From Bromus sterilis (lineage: Eukaryota; Streptophyta; Magnoliopsida; Poales; Poaceae), in contig OX465595.1 in the NCBI GenBank assembly GCA_950022295.1, positions 66,176,770 to 66,240,769 of the forward strand: a DNA stretch of 64,000 nt, read 5' to 3'. The position numbers and the translations under genes were made by a program. The notes beneath the pieces were generated by a model. That model saw only the letters and a program-made list of their open reading frames with translations. It did not search any database and had not been told where the DNA came from. Below, one piece after another: positions 19,661 through 30,696 of this stretch. Position 1 is the first letter of the stretch. The number at the start of each line of letters is the position of its first letter.

Positions 19661-22600
19661 TGAAGGTATGTGGAAGGATGGTGGATAGATACTTGCGAGC
19701 CGTGGTGGACGACTTGAATGAAAAAACGAAAAGTAGATTTTATGTCCGTGTCCAAAATGAAAAGAAGGCGTTTGGCTGGACCCCTTTATTGGTGGACGTT
19801 TGAAGGCGCACCTGCTTAGATATGGTTTCATGGATGGCTATAGTCGATGGATAACTGAAGATGATGATGACGATATCAACGGTGCAACCAATAACCCCAT
19901 GGCAGCGGATGAAGCGATGATTGATGGATCCGAAGACGAAGAGGGCACTGGAAATGAGGGCGGAGAAGAGGCCGCACATGGTAATGGCGGAGAAGAACAG
20001 GCCAAACATGGTAATGAAGGCGAAGAGGCCGCAGATGGTAATGACGGAGAAGATGCAGACATGCATATGACGTAACCTTCGTCGGTACTAAATTCAATCG
20101 TGCAGGACCCTCATGTTGGAGACCTGCTTCGTGAGAAGACGACTAGCGATAGAGCTGCTTCTAGAGAGGAGGCCAAGTTGGAGCAACTGGAGGTAGACTC
20201 AAAGACTCCATTGTATGATGGTTGCGCTCCTGAGGTGACCCGCTTGAGTTTCTAGCTCGAACTTCTAAAGACGAAGGCTAAAAACAAATGAAACGACAAA
20301 AGCCTCAATGATCATCTCAAATATCTACACAAGTCAGTTCTTCCCCCGGGGAACCTTTGTCCTACTAGTGTCGATGAGTCCAAGAAAATTGTGTGCCCTC
20401 TTGATCCGTCACACATTAGATACCATGCATGCATCAACGATTGCATCATTTATCGAAATGAGAACGCAGAAAAAACCAGTTGTCCGGTGTGCCGTGCTGA
20501 TAGATACAAAAACGCCGGAAAGAAATCTCCTCATAAAGTTGTATGGTACTTTCCGATCATTCCTCGTCTGCAGCGTTATTTCGTAGATCCTAAGGAATCA
20601 TAGCTCATGTGGTGGCACGCGGTCAGGAAGGTGCCCGATGATGGAGATGATACGAAGATGAGACATCATGTGGATGGAAGCCAGTGGAGAGCGTTGAACG
20701 CCGAATATGGATTTCATCTTGATCCAAGGAACGTCATGATTTGCGCGAGTTCATATGGCATGAATCCGTTTGGCAGCCAGAACACCAACCACAACACATG
20801 GCATGTGTTTGTAGGGATTTACAACATTCCCCCGTGGAAGTGCAAGAAGACAAGGTACATACACATGAGCATTCTGATTCAAGGGCCGAAACAGCCGAGA
20901 AATAATATTAATCTATATCTTGAGCTATTGAAAGAGGAGCTAGAAATTTTATGGAAAACACCAGTCAAGACATGGGACGCTTTCGGAAAAGAATATTTCT
21001 ATAAGAAAGTCGCGGTGCTGACGACAGTGCACGATTATCTCGGTTACGGATATGTATCAGGCATGGTGTGCCATGGATATTGCGGATGCACGAGGTGCAT
21101 GGATGATACAATGTCTCAACAACTATCGAAAGATGGTGGGTCTGCGAAAATCATGTACATGGGGCATCGAAGATGGCTCGAGAAGAATGACCCGTGGAGA
21201 AACCGTGGAGATCTATTCAATGGTGAGACTGAGCATCGAGGACCTCCACGTAAGAGGAGCGGCGCCGAAATTGATGAGTTGTTGAAAAACTGGAAAGAGT
21301 GCCTCCCGCCTGGAAAGAAGAAATAACCAGAGCCGCTGCTGAAGGTATGGAAAACAAGGCCTGTTTTCTGGGACTTGGAGTACTGGCCCAAACTCGATAC
21401 TCCTCATTCTCTTGATCAAATGCATATCACGAAGAATGTTCTCGAGAGTTTGTTTGGCACACCGATGAATATGCCGGAGAAGACCAAGGATGGGCCGAAG
21501 GAAAGAATAGACTTGGAAGATTTGGAAATAAGGGCAGATCTCCACATAACCCGTAAAACGGCCGAGACAGAGACGGAGACGGAGTCGGGGGACAGCAGGC
21601 GGGGGAAAAAAAGAAAGAAGGAAGAGAAATATTGCCCCCTTCTTGCTTCACCTTCAATACGAAGGAGATCAATCAATTTTTCAAGTGTCTTACCGGAATA
21701 AAAGTTAGTTCCGGTTACTGTGGGAAGATAAGCAGATTTCTAGACATGCAGAAAAAAGGTTCAGCGGGATGAAGTCTAATGACTGTCACGTGATGATGAC
21801 GCAGATACTACCGGTTTCCCTTAGAGGGATAATGGACAAGCATGTTTGTGACACGCTTACTGGTTTCTGTAATTTTTTCGATGTTATCTCTTGAAAGTCA
21901 ATCAGTTCGAAGCAACTCAGAAGGCTACAGGAAGAGATCGTTGTCATACTATGTGAGCTCGAGATGTACTTCCTGCCCGCGTTCTTTGACGTCATGGTGC
22001 ATCTGTGTGTCCACATTGGGGACGACATCATAGACCTCGGCCCGTCATACCTGCACAACATGATGTTGTTCGAGAGGATGAACGGGGTCATCAAAGGATT
22101 CGTTCGTAACATGTCCCGACCAGATGGAAGCATCGTACAAGGCTATCTGACACAAGAGTGCATCTCTTTCTGCGAGAATTATCTATGCAACGGAGACGAC
22201 GACGTCCCTATTGTTGGTTTTCCCGTTAACAAACACCATGGGAGGCTCGGAGGAGAAGGTCACACCAACGGGCGGAGGGAACTGCATGTCGACCATTCAG
22301 ATCGACGCAATGACTTTGGCAGGGCAAACTTAGTAGTGCTACAACATCTTAACGTGGTAGAACCTTTCGTGACACTGCACAAAGAAACCATCACCAAGAA
22401 GTACCATGACCAAGGCCTACGCAAGACGGACGCCGAAATTATTAGAGAGCACAACTCCACTTTCTTGCCTTGGTTCAAAGAGCATGTTCTTGCTAATCCC
22501 CCGGAAGAGGGGTCTATAGACGCATTGCTCATATACGCCTTAGCACATGGACCCGCTGTCAACTTCCTCGCCTATCAGGCATACGATATAAACGGATACA

Positions 22601-23188
22601 CGTTCTATACTGATGCCAGAGATATGAAAAGTGATTTCCAGAATTCAGGGGTGACGATGGAATGCATGACTTACGACAACAGATCAATTGAAAGATATTA
22701 CGGAAGGGTCGATGAGATCTGGGAGCTTAACTACTCTGGACTACACAATGCGAGGATGTTCCGTGTCAAATGGGCTAAGAATGCCGAAAGATAAAACAAG
22801 TATTTTACTACTATGTCTATACCCGATGCCAAGAACGCTACCGTGAACGTCATCGCCAAAAATGAGCCATGGGTACACGCTAAGCACGTGACACAATGTT
22901 TCTATATAACCGACCCGTGGAATCCCAACCGTGTTGTCATGAGGAGAGGCAAAAGAAACATCGTCGAAATGGATGGAGTCGCCAACATAGAAGACTACGA
23001 CTAGTACGGCAACCCGATGAGGGAAGATGACGATGACGACGAAGCATATGTCAAAAGAAGAATGAAGACTACATTACCTATGAAAAATCATACTCCATGG
23101 AATAGGATAAGTCCCAACGAGGGCCTAAATTATTCGGAAACGAACAAAAAAGGAAAGAAGCTAATCACTAAGAAACATCGTCGATGCT
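19661..23188 (+). pseudogene. TNP2-type CACTA transposase, multiple stops and frameshifts
   Basis: The gene order is that of TNP2 transposases. An N-terminal Transpos_assoc-like block (HLLRYGFMDGYSRW, about 19805-19850) is followed by an acidic tail. The zinc-binding stretch CPLDPSHIRYHACIN...CPVCRADRYK follows at 20390-20510, then the core (about 20607-21326), then the DUF4218-like region (21964-22790) with FFDVMVHLCVHIGDDI and the DUF4216-like end (22813-23000). In-frame stops appear near 20252, 20289, 20600, 21324 and 23002, with frame changes between 21600 and 21964. The enzyme would bind the element ends and cut DNA in the nucleus; this copy cannot be full length. A non-coding leader (about 18850-19660) precedes it and contains the foldback at 19211-19384. 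Confidence 0.88.
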
Positions 23189-23208
23189 GAGAAACTAAAT
23201 GTGTGTTG

Positions 23209-23233
23209 TAATATATATATATATATATATATG
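23209..23233. repeat. AT dinucleotide microsatellite
   Basis: An (AT)n run directly downstream of the transposase pseudogene, followed by further AT-rich sequence to about 23300. Confidence 0.9.
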
Positions 23234-23458
23234 TATCTATTTTGTGTAATATATATATTTATCTATTTTGTTGTTAAATATAAATGTCGGACAAATTATA
23301 AATTACATATATAGCGCGTGTATATAAATTGCACTAAGGGTCAATGTATAAATTATATAAAAAGGAAACAAGTACTTGCACTGAGGGTTAAATTATAAAT
23401 TGTATATATATTGAAAAATAAATAAAAAGGAAATGAAAAGAATAAAAAGATGCTAGAA

Positions 23459-23513
23459 ATAGCAGTAGCGCGCGTCCTGGACACGCGCTATAGCTAACTT
23501 AGCAGTAGACTTT
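23459..23513. repeat. Internal cluster of CACTA subterminal-type motifs
   Basis: TAGCAGTAGCGCGCG, CGCGCTATAGCTAACT and TTAGCAGTAG lie in the middle of the element, between the transposase and the second gene. The same motif otherwise occurs only at the ends. Confidence 0.7.
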
Positions 23514-23579
23514 TCGCTTAAACCGGCCGGGCGCGCGGTTTTTTTCTTCATTCACTCTATCTGCCTCTTTCGAACTCCT

Positions 23580-23900
23580 CTCCGCCGTCGATGTCGCCGC
23601 GCCTCCGTCTTCGGCCGCTGCCCCCCCCCCCCGTCGACGTCGCTGCGCCCTCGTCGTCGCCGCTTCCCCGCCTCTTCCTCCTCGGCCGACGCTGCCCCGC
23701 CCCTCCTCTCCCTCCCTCGCCACCAACGTCGTCGAGCAGAGCGAGGTATTCCTCCCTCCATGTCCCCTTCTCCTCTCCCCTCCGCCCTTCATCACCCCTC
23801 CTCCTCTCCCCTCATCCCTCCCTCTCCCCTCCTCCTCTCCCCTCCTCCCTCCCTCTCCCCTCCTCGCCCCTCTCCCATCCTCCTCTCCCCCTCCCTTAAT
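23580..23900 (+). promoter_or_regulatory. GC- and CT-rich tract upstream of the second CACTA gene
   Basis: It begins with a GC-rich stretch containing a run of twelve C, then about 150 bases of almost pure pyrimidine (CCTCTCCC repeats). Open frames here are composition artefacts. The position suggests the promoter/5'UTR of the gene starting at 24342, perhaps a Y-patch-like element, but no TATA box is clear. Confidence 0.4.
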
Positions 23901-23930
23901 TTTGCTTGCACGGTAGGTGTTAGTTAAAAT

Positions 23931-24200
23931 GCCTATGCCATGTTTGTTAAAAATGCCTATGCCATGAAATTGAAATGATATTGTTTAGGAATGTATGCCA
24001 TGTGTATGCCTATGCCATGTTTGTTAAAATGCCTCTGCCATGAGTTTGTATGAAGTTTTGGATTTGAAAATGCAAATGAAATGAAGTTTTGTATGAACTT
24101 TTCCATATGCAGGGATCCGAGGGGCCTTTGTTTTGCCGGAATGTTGATTTATTTCCGTTCCAGCAAATGTATGCCTATGCCATGTTTGTTAAAATGCCTC
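23931..24200 (+). repeat. Direct repeats of a 'tgcctatgccatgtttgttaaa' type unit
   Basis: Four imperfect copies of a 20-30-bp unit (around 23931, 23955, 24003 and 24170) are interspersed in AT-rich sequence, probably the 5'UTR or first intron of the second CACTA gene. No coding is seen in 23189-24341 apart from composition-driven frames. Confidence 0.7.
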
Positions 24201-24341
24201 TGCCAAAATTTACCGTGAATTTCGACATGACTTGTGGTACAAAGTATGACATGTCGAGTGCCCGGTATTTGATAGCACAGTATTTAGTCCTTTTTTATAG
24301 TTTGAGAATTAAATTTGGCGACTAAATATATCGTAGGAAAC

Positions 24342-27300
24342 ATGTCGACCAACAACGAAGCCGGGGAAGATTTTGACTACCATCAGCATGAACACGCCTT
24401 CCTGGACCATATGTGTTCTTAGCAAGGAGACGAAGGTCCAAATGCCGCTAGTGCGACGGATGTCGAAATCGAGTCCGACAACACTCCCGATGGCACCGAT
24501 GGCACTGACACCGGCGCCGCCGAAGCCGGTAATGAACCAGCTGCAAATAACAAGAAGGAGAGGGTACGGAATCCAAACAAGCTCGGCACCGAGAAACTGC
24601 TAGTGACAGAGGTGGATCCTAAGAAATTCGAGCCAATAGCGTCGGCGGAAGCTCACAAGTGCTACGACAACCAACTCAGATGCATCCTACGGGAATCCGC
24701 GAGCATCAACGACTATGACTTGAGGAATATACCAAATATGGAGCATTTACTCCTTACGAAGCTGCACAACAGATTCAAGTTCCCGCATCGTGATGAGAGT
24801 AAAACTCCGTGGGATGATGATGCCATGACTGACATAAACGCCGCCACCATAGTCAAGTTTAGCAATGCATTGTCCACGTGGAAAGTGATGGTGAAACGAT
24901 TGATTGAGAAGAATAAACCTTTGTCCAAGATTTTTGCGGAGAATCCATCACTTCCAGAAACTGAGTTCTTAAAATTCAAGGATACTTGCGCTACGGACGC
25001 CGCCAAGCTTAGGTCCGCGAAATTCAAGGGGCTTCAGAAAAGGAACACGGGGAAACACCGCCTCAGAAGCCGTGGTTACATTGGAAAAGGCCCATATGGG
25101 ACAAGGAGGACGCGGAACGTGAAGCCGCGGGGATCCCAGACCCCTTGGCGGAGTTCACTGACCCGCATGAGTATGACTTCATCAGGGCCAGCTACAAGTG
25201 GGACTCGAAGAAAAAGGTTTTCTCCACAGGCGAGCCCACAAGGGAATTGATGAGATTACTGGTAATAATTATTTTTTCCACCTTTTATTACCTTCTCATC
25301 AAGTCAAAATACAGGATGTAGTAACATTTGTAAATGGTCCACATTTCTTTCGCAGAAAGAGCAACACAAGCTTGATGCCGAATGCGACTCATCGTCTCAG
25401 TCGACGATGAGGCCCAAGTGGGACACCCATCTTAACTGGGACTTGAACGTATTGAAGGGCCTCACATTGGACACTCGGCCGCAGCATGGACGTGTGCACG
25501 ACGTCGGAGACGGTGCCCAGTGGAAGAACTACTACCACGAGGACCATGAGGCCAAAAGGCAAAGAAGGAAGTTTAGTCAGGTCAACATCAACGAGAAGGT
25601 GAAGCTTGCAGTAGAGAAAAAAGCAGATGAGACAGAACAAGTCGGTAGTCAATGCAACTTTAGCTTCCTGTAGAGATGATTTCGCAGTTTCGGTTTCATC
25701 CTTGATCCCGGCTGTTATTGAGTGGACAACGCAAAATCCAGACTAAACGGCAGAGGATTTTCCCCGTCCTAGATTCGTCGGGAGAAACTCGGTGAACATC
25801 GCACCAGCGGCGCTTGGTCTCGCATCCAGACATGCTCCATCAGCCGCTCAGAGCATCCCGTTTCTCTGTCTCTGGCGTGCTAGGCGGGCCTTCGCCTTTG
25901 GCTGAGCTCGACGCCTCACGGTAATTACGCGTCACACGAACATATATATATATATATAATATCCCTTTTTCGTTGCCTTTTGGATGTCTGATGCCGTAGA
26001 CATGTTTTCTCAGGCTGAGAGAACCCTGTGCACCTTACTATACATGATCAATGGCTAGACGGTGGATGTGGGAAAGGCAACGATAATAAATCTCACGCAT
26101 CGGATGATCCACATCATGCAGATGCCTAGTACCACTTTCAAGGTTTCCTTGGCGAGTGTCAAACTGGGCCACGAGGATTTGGCTCCTCCGGTACAACTCG
26201 GGGGAGAGAAAGACGAGACCCCTAAGCGGCTTGCAGACTGCAAGGGCTATTTCATCCTATGGCCGAAGGGTCTTCTTTGTGTTGAGTCAGCCGTCGTGAT
26301 GATCACACCAACGACAACACATCCCGAAGAAGGTACGAACACCACCACCCCGCCTCCGCAATTATTAGCGCCGCCTGTTATGCTGGGTGAGAGAAGAGAG
26401 CGATGCAAGGAAGGGGGTCCAAGCAGAGTGGATCGTGATCTCCCCCCATGCTCCAGCAAGCAATGGATGATGACATGGACGAGGATGGTGAACCTATGAA
26501 ATTCCTCAACACCGCCTACATTCACGAAGTAGAAATGATGAGTCATCCATATGAGTCATCCAATAAGGAGCATGTGGACGAGGAGATGGATATTATGCCG
26601 GAGCAGGAGCATCCTAGGTCTGAGTGCAAAAAGTCTCTCTTCGTGCAACCCTTGCAGGACACGCCTCCAGATGTCGCATCAAGCCAGCATGAACAAGGCG
26701 ACGGTCAACGTGAGAAGGTGCTCCTCAGCCCGTCAACACTTGGGGTGGCGATCAAGGGCGCTATGAAAGGTTGATCACAACCTCTTCCCCAGAAGAGACC
26801 GGGTAAGAAAGACTTAGCTGCCAAAAAGGCTGCCAATGCTTCTAGCAGCAAGTCGGTTCCGCCAACAGGTTTTGCAAACCGTGTACCGATGAAAGGTACG
26901 ACATTGATCCATGTCGCGGGCGAGCCGATCCTACCGCCGAAACCACTAGAGAACATATCAGGGGATGTCAGGAGACTGCACGACCATGTACTGTCGACAG
27001 AGAAAAGCCTTCTCGCCTCGAAGGATCCAGGATATTCACTTTATGCGATGTGTGTGCCTCCGGGCAAGGGCTACGTCGACACGATGCTCGCGGAAGTGTT
27101 CTTCCTGCTGTTTGATCACATCTTTGAGATGTTCCTCACTAGGCGGCTGGATTTTACGATCGTCCGCCTTTTTGCTCTCCATATGAGCTTTGTCATCAAC
27201 AGAGAGCAAATCTCGCAAATCGCGGTGGCAGATCCATACTACATGCATGAGTCCTTCTTGTCGCTCAGTGACTATGAACTTAAAACTGCTAGGGAGTACA

Positions 27301-27948
27301 TCGAAAAATTCATGCTGACGAATAAGGACAAGGAAATGGTTCTCGTGCCTTATCATACAATGTAAGTCATTGCCCGATTGGCTTTACATTTAGATAATTC
27401 CTTTGCTCATATGGAGGCTAGCTAATTTGAGGTGCATTTATTTTGCGCAGCGAGGGGCACACCGTCCTTATCGTTCTTTACCCGCGAGTCTCCCATGCCG
27501 TGTATTTTGACTCGTCTAGGAACTTCAAAAGGAAGGACTACACCAAAGTAAAGAGTCTTCTGTATTCCGCTCTCTAGGGCTTCGGCAGGAGGGGTGGCCA
27601 CATCGAAAAACATACACGAAGTAAGGGTGCGCTGTGTTTCGGGCATAAAATCAACTTCTATAGTATCCATCAACCGGAAGGAAGTACAAACGATGGATAC
27701 TATGTCATCCATCTCATGATGCAGTTCAGAAAGGATCAACAACGTCTTCGCATGGCAAGCAAAGATGACTATCATATCATGAAATGGCCAGAGACCTTAG
27801 CCGAACCGGATTATAAAGTAAGAGATGAATTCTTTCGCATCCTGAAGGATATTGCAACCATCATCATGAAAGAAGTCGTCGACGAGAAGGGGATGTTCTA
27901 CCACAGCCCAATATCGCGAGATGATGTTAAAACTCGCGTAGGAATGTA
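24342..27948 (+). pseudogene. Second CACTA gene: TNPA-like N-terminus and Ulp1-like C-terminal domain
   Basis: The frame starts MSTNNEAGEDFDYHQHE, has a stop near 24420, and continues through an acidic linker into a conserved block (24603-25060; VDPKKFEP, STWKVMVKRLIEKN). A one-base shift near 25080 leads to PIWDKEDAEREAAGIPDP and a predicted intron (25262-25355). Later exons cover 25356-25673 and 26035-26770, with stops. The last part (26778-27948, intron 27362-27450) is Ulp1/SENP-like: GHTVLIVLYP supplies the histidine, VYFDSS the aspartate and HQPEGS a glutamine. The place where the family has D-C-GYY reads N-D-GYY, with no cysteine. Such second genes accompany TNP2 in Triticeae CACTA elements. 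A peptidase function is therefore doubtful even before the stops (25673, 26056, 26773, 27577). Confidence 0.75.
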
Positions 27949-28272
27949 GCTTTTGGACATTACACCATTCAGGAAGATAGGGTGCGTCCTCCCAAATATG
28001 GATGGATGGAAGTTCTAGTGTATTTACTAGCGATATGAAAACTTTATGATGTAATTTAACGGTTGTGTTGAACTACTTGTGTAACACTAACTACCTAGTG
28101 AATTATTGTTGGTGTAGGATGAACTATGTGTGTATATTATATTATGTATGTTACTTTATGTTGCATATATTCACTAACTTTTTCTGTTCGTGTTGCTCAA
28201 GTATATTATGTTGTGTACTATTGTTGAATTCCCATGATGAATATGCATCTCTAACAGGTACATAGATCATCG

Positions 28273-28536
28273 ATGGCGAAGAAGTGTTATGTCGTGTACA
28301 TAGGGAAGGTTCCAGGAGTGTACGATCAGTGGCCAGAGTGTCAGGCCCAAGTGCACCGGTTCCTAGGCGGCATCCAAAGAGGGTTCAATACCAGAGAGGA
28401 AGCGTAAGCTAGTTACTTGAGGTTTACGCTAGCGCGAGAGGAGCGAGAGGAAGATCAGAGGCGGCGCTTCATGAGATACTACATAATTCCACTCTTCCTC
28501 ATAGTGACCGCTCTTCTATTCTATATCATAGTTTAG
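28273..28536 (+). pseudogene. Small CACTA gene: RNase H1 N-terminal (viroplasmin-type) domain with C-terminal membrane segment
   Basis: An ATG-led frame begins MAKKCYVVYIGKVPGVYDQW and continues to a GFNTREEA block. This is the Y-V-G-X-X-PGVY-X-X-W-X-X-C-X-X-Q-V-X-X-F pattern of the hybrid-binding domain of eukaryotic RNase H1, also found in caulimovirus viroplasmin. A stop occurs at 28405-28407. The same frame then continues with a basic/acidic linker and a hydrophobic segment (about 20 residues, IIPLFLIVTALLFYII) to a stop at 28534-28536, so one nonsense change separates the two parts. There is no RNase H catalytic domain. The gene lies 320 bp after the Ulp1-like gene and just before the right subterminal repeats. 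The domain call is from motif spacing; I rate it likely but unproven. Confidence 0.65.
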
Positions 28537-28811
28537 ATGGATGATGAAACTTGCTTGCAGTTTCATGTATTTAAGATATTGTGACAACTTCTATCGCTAT
28601 TTTAGAGATGACATGACGAGAGACATCATTTGTGTTGGATATGAGATCATGATGATATATATATGATCATCGGATTATTGTATGTGTATGATATGATGAG
28701 ATTTGTACTCCGTAGGAAACCTGTGTATGTGTATGAGACTATATTGTATAATACCTGTACAAATACAGCGAAAATACGCTGGTAAAAGAAATAGAAAATG
28801 AAAAAATAAAT

Positions 28812-28958
28812 ACCAGTAGTGCATGTTACACATAGCAGTAGCGCCCTTATACCAGTAGCGCCTGGTACTGGGGGGCGCTGCTGCCGATATTAGTATTAGC
28901 GGTCTCTACGGGGGGCGCTACTGCTAACCAGTGCAATAGTAGTGGGTACCTGTGCGCG
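28812..28958. repeat. Right subterminal repeat array of the CACTA element, inner part
   Basis: Repeated CAGTAGCGCC/GGCGCTACTGC motifs match the left array. The array is interrupted at 28959 by an Athila-like element and resumes at 39757. Confidence 0.88.
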
Positions 28959-30556
28959 TGATACGTCCCAAACGTATCTATAATTTCTGCTTGCTCCATG
29001 CATGATTTGTGTGACTTTGCCATGTTTTGCTTGGACTTTCACACACTTTTTATCATATTTGGACTAACCTATTAACTCAGTGCACCCAGTTGCCAGTTCC
29101 TGTTTTCTGCTGTTTTTGTATTTTAGGTTTTCCGGCCATTAAAAGTGCGTAATAAAATCCAGAAAAATTATATAAAAAATCAGCGATACGGAAGCTTCCC
29201 GAAGAACTAAAGATGGAAGGGGGTGGACCCACCAAGGCCCCAGGAGGGTCCCTGGCGCGGCCCCACCCTAGGGCGCGCCAAGAGGCCTCCTGGCTGCCTA
29301 TATTTAGCCCCCGCGGAGAAAACCTGTAATATCGATCTGCTATTCCCGTTCTCCTCTCTGTATCGCCGCCGCCGTTTCAAGATCGGGGCTTCCAGGAGAA
29401 GCTGCCCCGGCACCCTGCCGGAAGGAGGAATCCCCTCCGGAAGACCATCCATCACCATGGACGCCTCTCGGATGTCTTGTGAGTAGTCCCCCTTGGACCA
29501 TGGGTCCATGACCAGTAGCTATGTGATGTTCTCCTCCCCTCTTTGTGCTTCCACTTTCGAGACCTCGTGAGCTGCCTCACGTGATCGAGGCACCTTTGTA
29601 ATTTTCTGTGTTGCTATGCTGAGTTTACTGGGATCTGATGGATTATGAGATTATGTTCAGATTGTGATGAGTAATATATTTGGTTCTCTTTTATATTTGT
29701 GTTCTTTAGTAAATTTTTGCATGTTCTCCGTTCCCGTATTTTACTTTGGCCAAGTGATTTGTTGCAACTCCAAGAGGGAGTGTTATGCTTGATTGTGGGT
29801 TCAGCCCCCTGATGTCTACCTTGAGTGGTAGAAACATGAGACTAGGGTATGTGATGTTTCCACCAGGGATAAAACAATGGTGCTTGTACTTTCGGGTGCA
29901 AGGATTGTTTACTTTACGCATAGTTCTTTTAATGCAGTTGTCTGTTGCTTTGAGTTTACACTTTGGGTGGGATTTGCAACTTAATACCAGCGAGATGTTC
30001 TGGATAGATATATCAAGGTGGATGCAGATGGATTTCGGTCTACTTACCTTGGCGTACTGCCCATTGCTTTTGAGCCTCTTCCTTTCTTTTGTAGCATAGT
30101 TAGCATTGCGGTGCGTTTATAATTCTGTCAATTGCCCAGCTATGATTTGTTTACCTCGCTAGCACTTTTATCGTCTTTTGGGAGAGAGACATTACTAGTG
30201 AACGTCATGGGACCCAGTCCATATTTCCACCATTGATTACATCATCAATTTACTTTTAGTTCTTACTTTCAGTTGCCACTATTATTATCTCTTGCGTTGA
30301 TCCTTTGTAAACAGCAAGGCCGAAGGAATTGACAACTCCTCTGTACTCGTTGGGAGCAAAGTTATTTGCTGTTTGTGCAGGTCCAGGTGAAGTAGCAACC
30401 TCGGCGCCACTGTTCACTTTACAACCTTCTTGTATCTCTGTGAGTCCTACGGGAGAGTTACCCTATCCTCCACATGGGGGAAATCTACTGCTACGCTACA
30501 TCTCACCTTCCACTTTGGTAACCAACAAGAAGTAGATGGTCCCGACAACCGCCTAA
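28959..30556 (+). repeat. 5' LTR of Athila-like element 1
   Basis: It begins TGATACGTCCC after the duplication copy GCGCG. It contains a TATATTTA box (29299-29306), a leader with a short ATG frame, a conserved donor-like TTGTGAGTAG (29477-29486) and an acceptor-like TGTTTGTGCAG ending at 30380. The last ~30 bp differ from the right LTR, whose end is ...CCGTATCA, so the exact 3' end is approximate. No protein gene is called. Confidence 0.88.
29479..30380 (+). promoter_or_regulatory. Predicted leader intron inside the Athila LTR
   Basis: Donor GTGAGT at 29479 and acceptor GTTTGTGCAG ending at 30380 define a 902-base AT-rich intron between the LTR leader and the LTR end. The same donor position is recognisable in all LTR copies (36179; 50234 as GTGAGG; the minus-strand copies near 51848 and 57250; GTGCGT in the copy at 59423-61628). 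The acceptor is kept near 39575 and, on the minus strand, near 56334 and 60160. This is a prediction from sequence only. Confidence 0.45.
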
Positions 30557-30560
30557 TTTC

Positions 30561-30578
30561 TGGCGCCGTTGCCGGGGA
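30561..30578 (+). other. Primer binding site of Athila-like element 1 (tRNA-Asp type)
   Basis: TGGCGCCGTTGCCGGGGA follows the 5' LTR. It is the primer-site sequence usual for grass Athila-group elements, and the same site is present on the minus strand of element 2 at 56153-56170. Confidence 0.88.
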
Positions 30579-30696
30579 CACCAGTCTACAAGATAGGGGA
30601 GTTTCACACTATCTTTTACCTTTGCTTTTTAGTCTTGTTAGTTTATCTTTCCGTTTTTTACTTTTGTGTCCTATACCAAAAATACCTGCTGCTACT

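Noticed and set aside
19838..20097. Hydrophobic minus-strand frames opposite the acidic TNP2 segment
   Set aside because: They are the antisense of the GNEGGEE-type acidic repeats on the plus strand.
23591..23899. Proline/serine-rich open frame in the CT-rich tract
   Set aside because: The tract is almost pure pyrimidine, so stops are absent by composition; no conserved residues are visible.
29223..29486. Overlapping plus and minus frames in the Athila LTR leaders (also 35890, 49812, 51848, 57247, 61070)
   Set aside because: They are mirror frames in GC-rich leader sequence, vary between LTR copies, and have no recognisable domain. The leader is better read as 5'UTR with a possible splice donor.
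30329..30535. Independent small gene at the end of the Athila LTR
   Set aside because: It has no convincing own start and lies wholly in the LTR. I kept it only as a possible downstream part of the predicted spliced leader.
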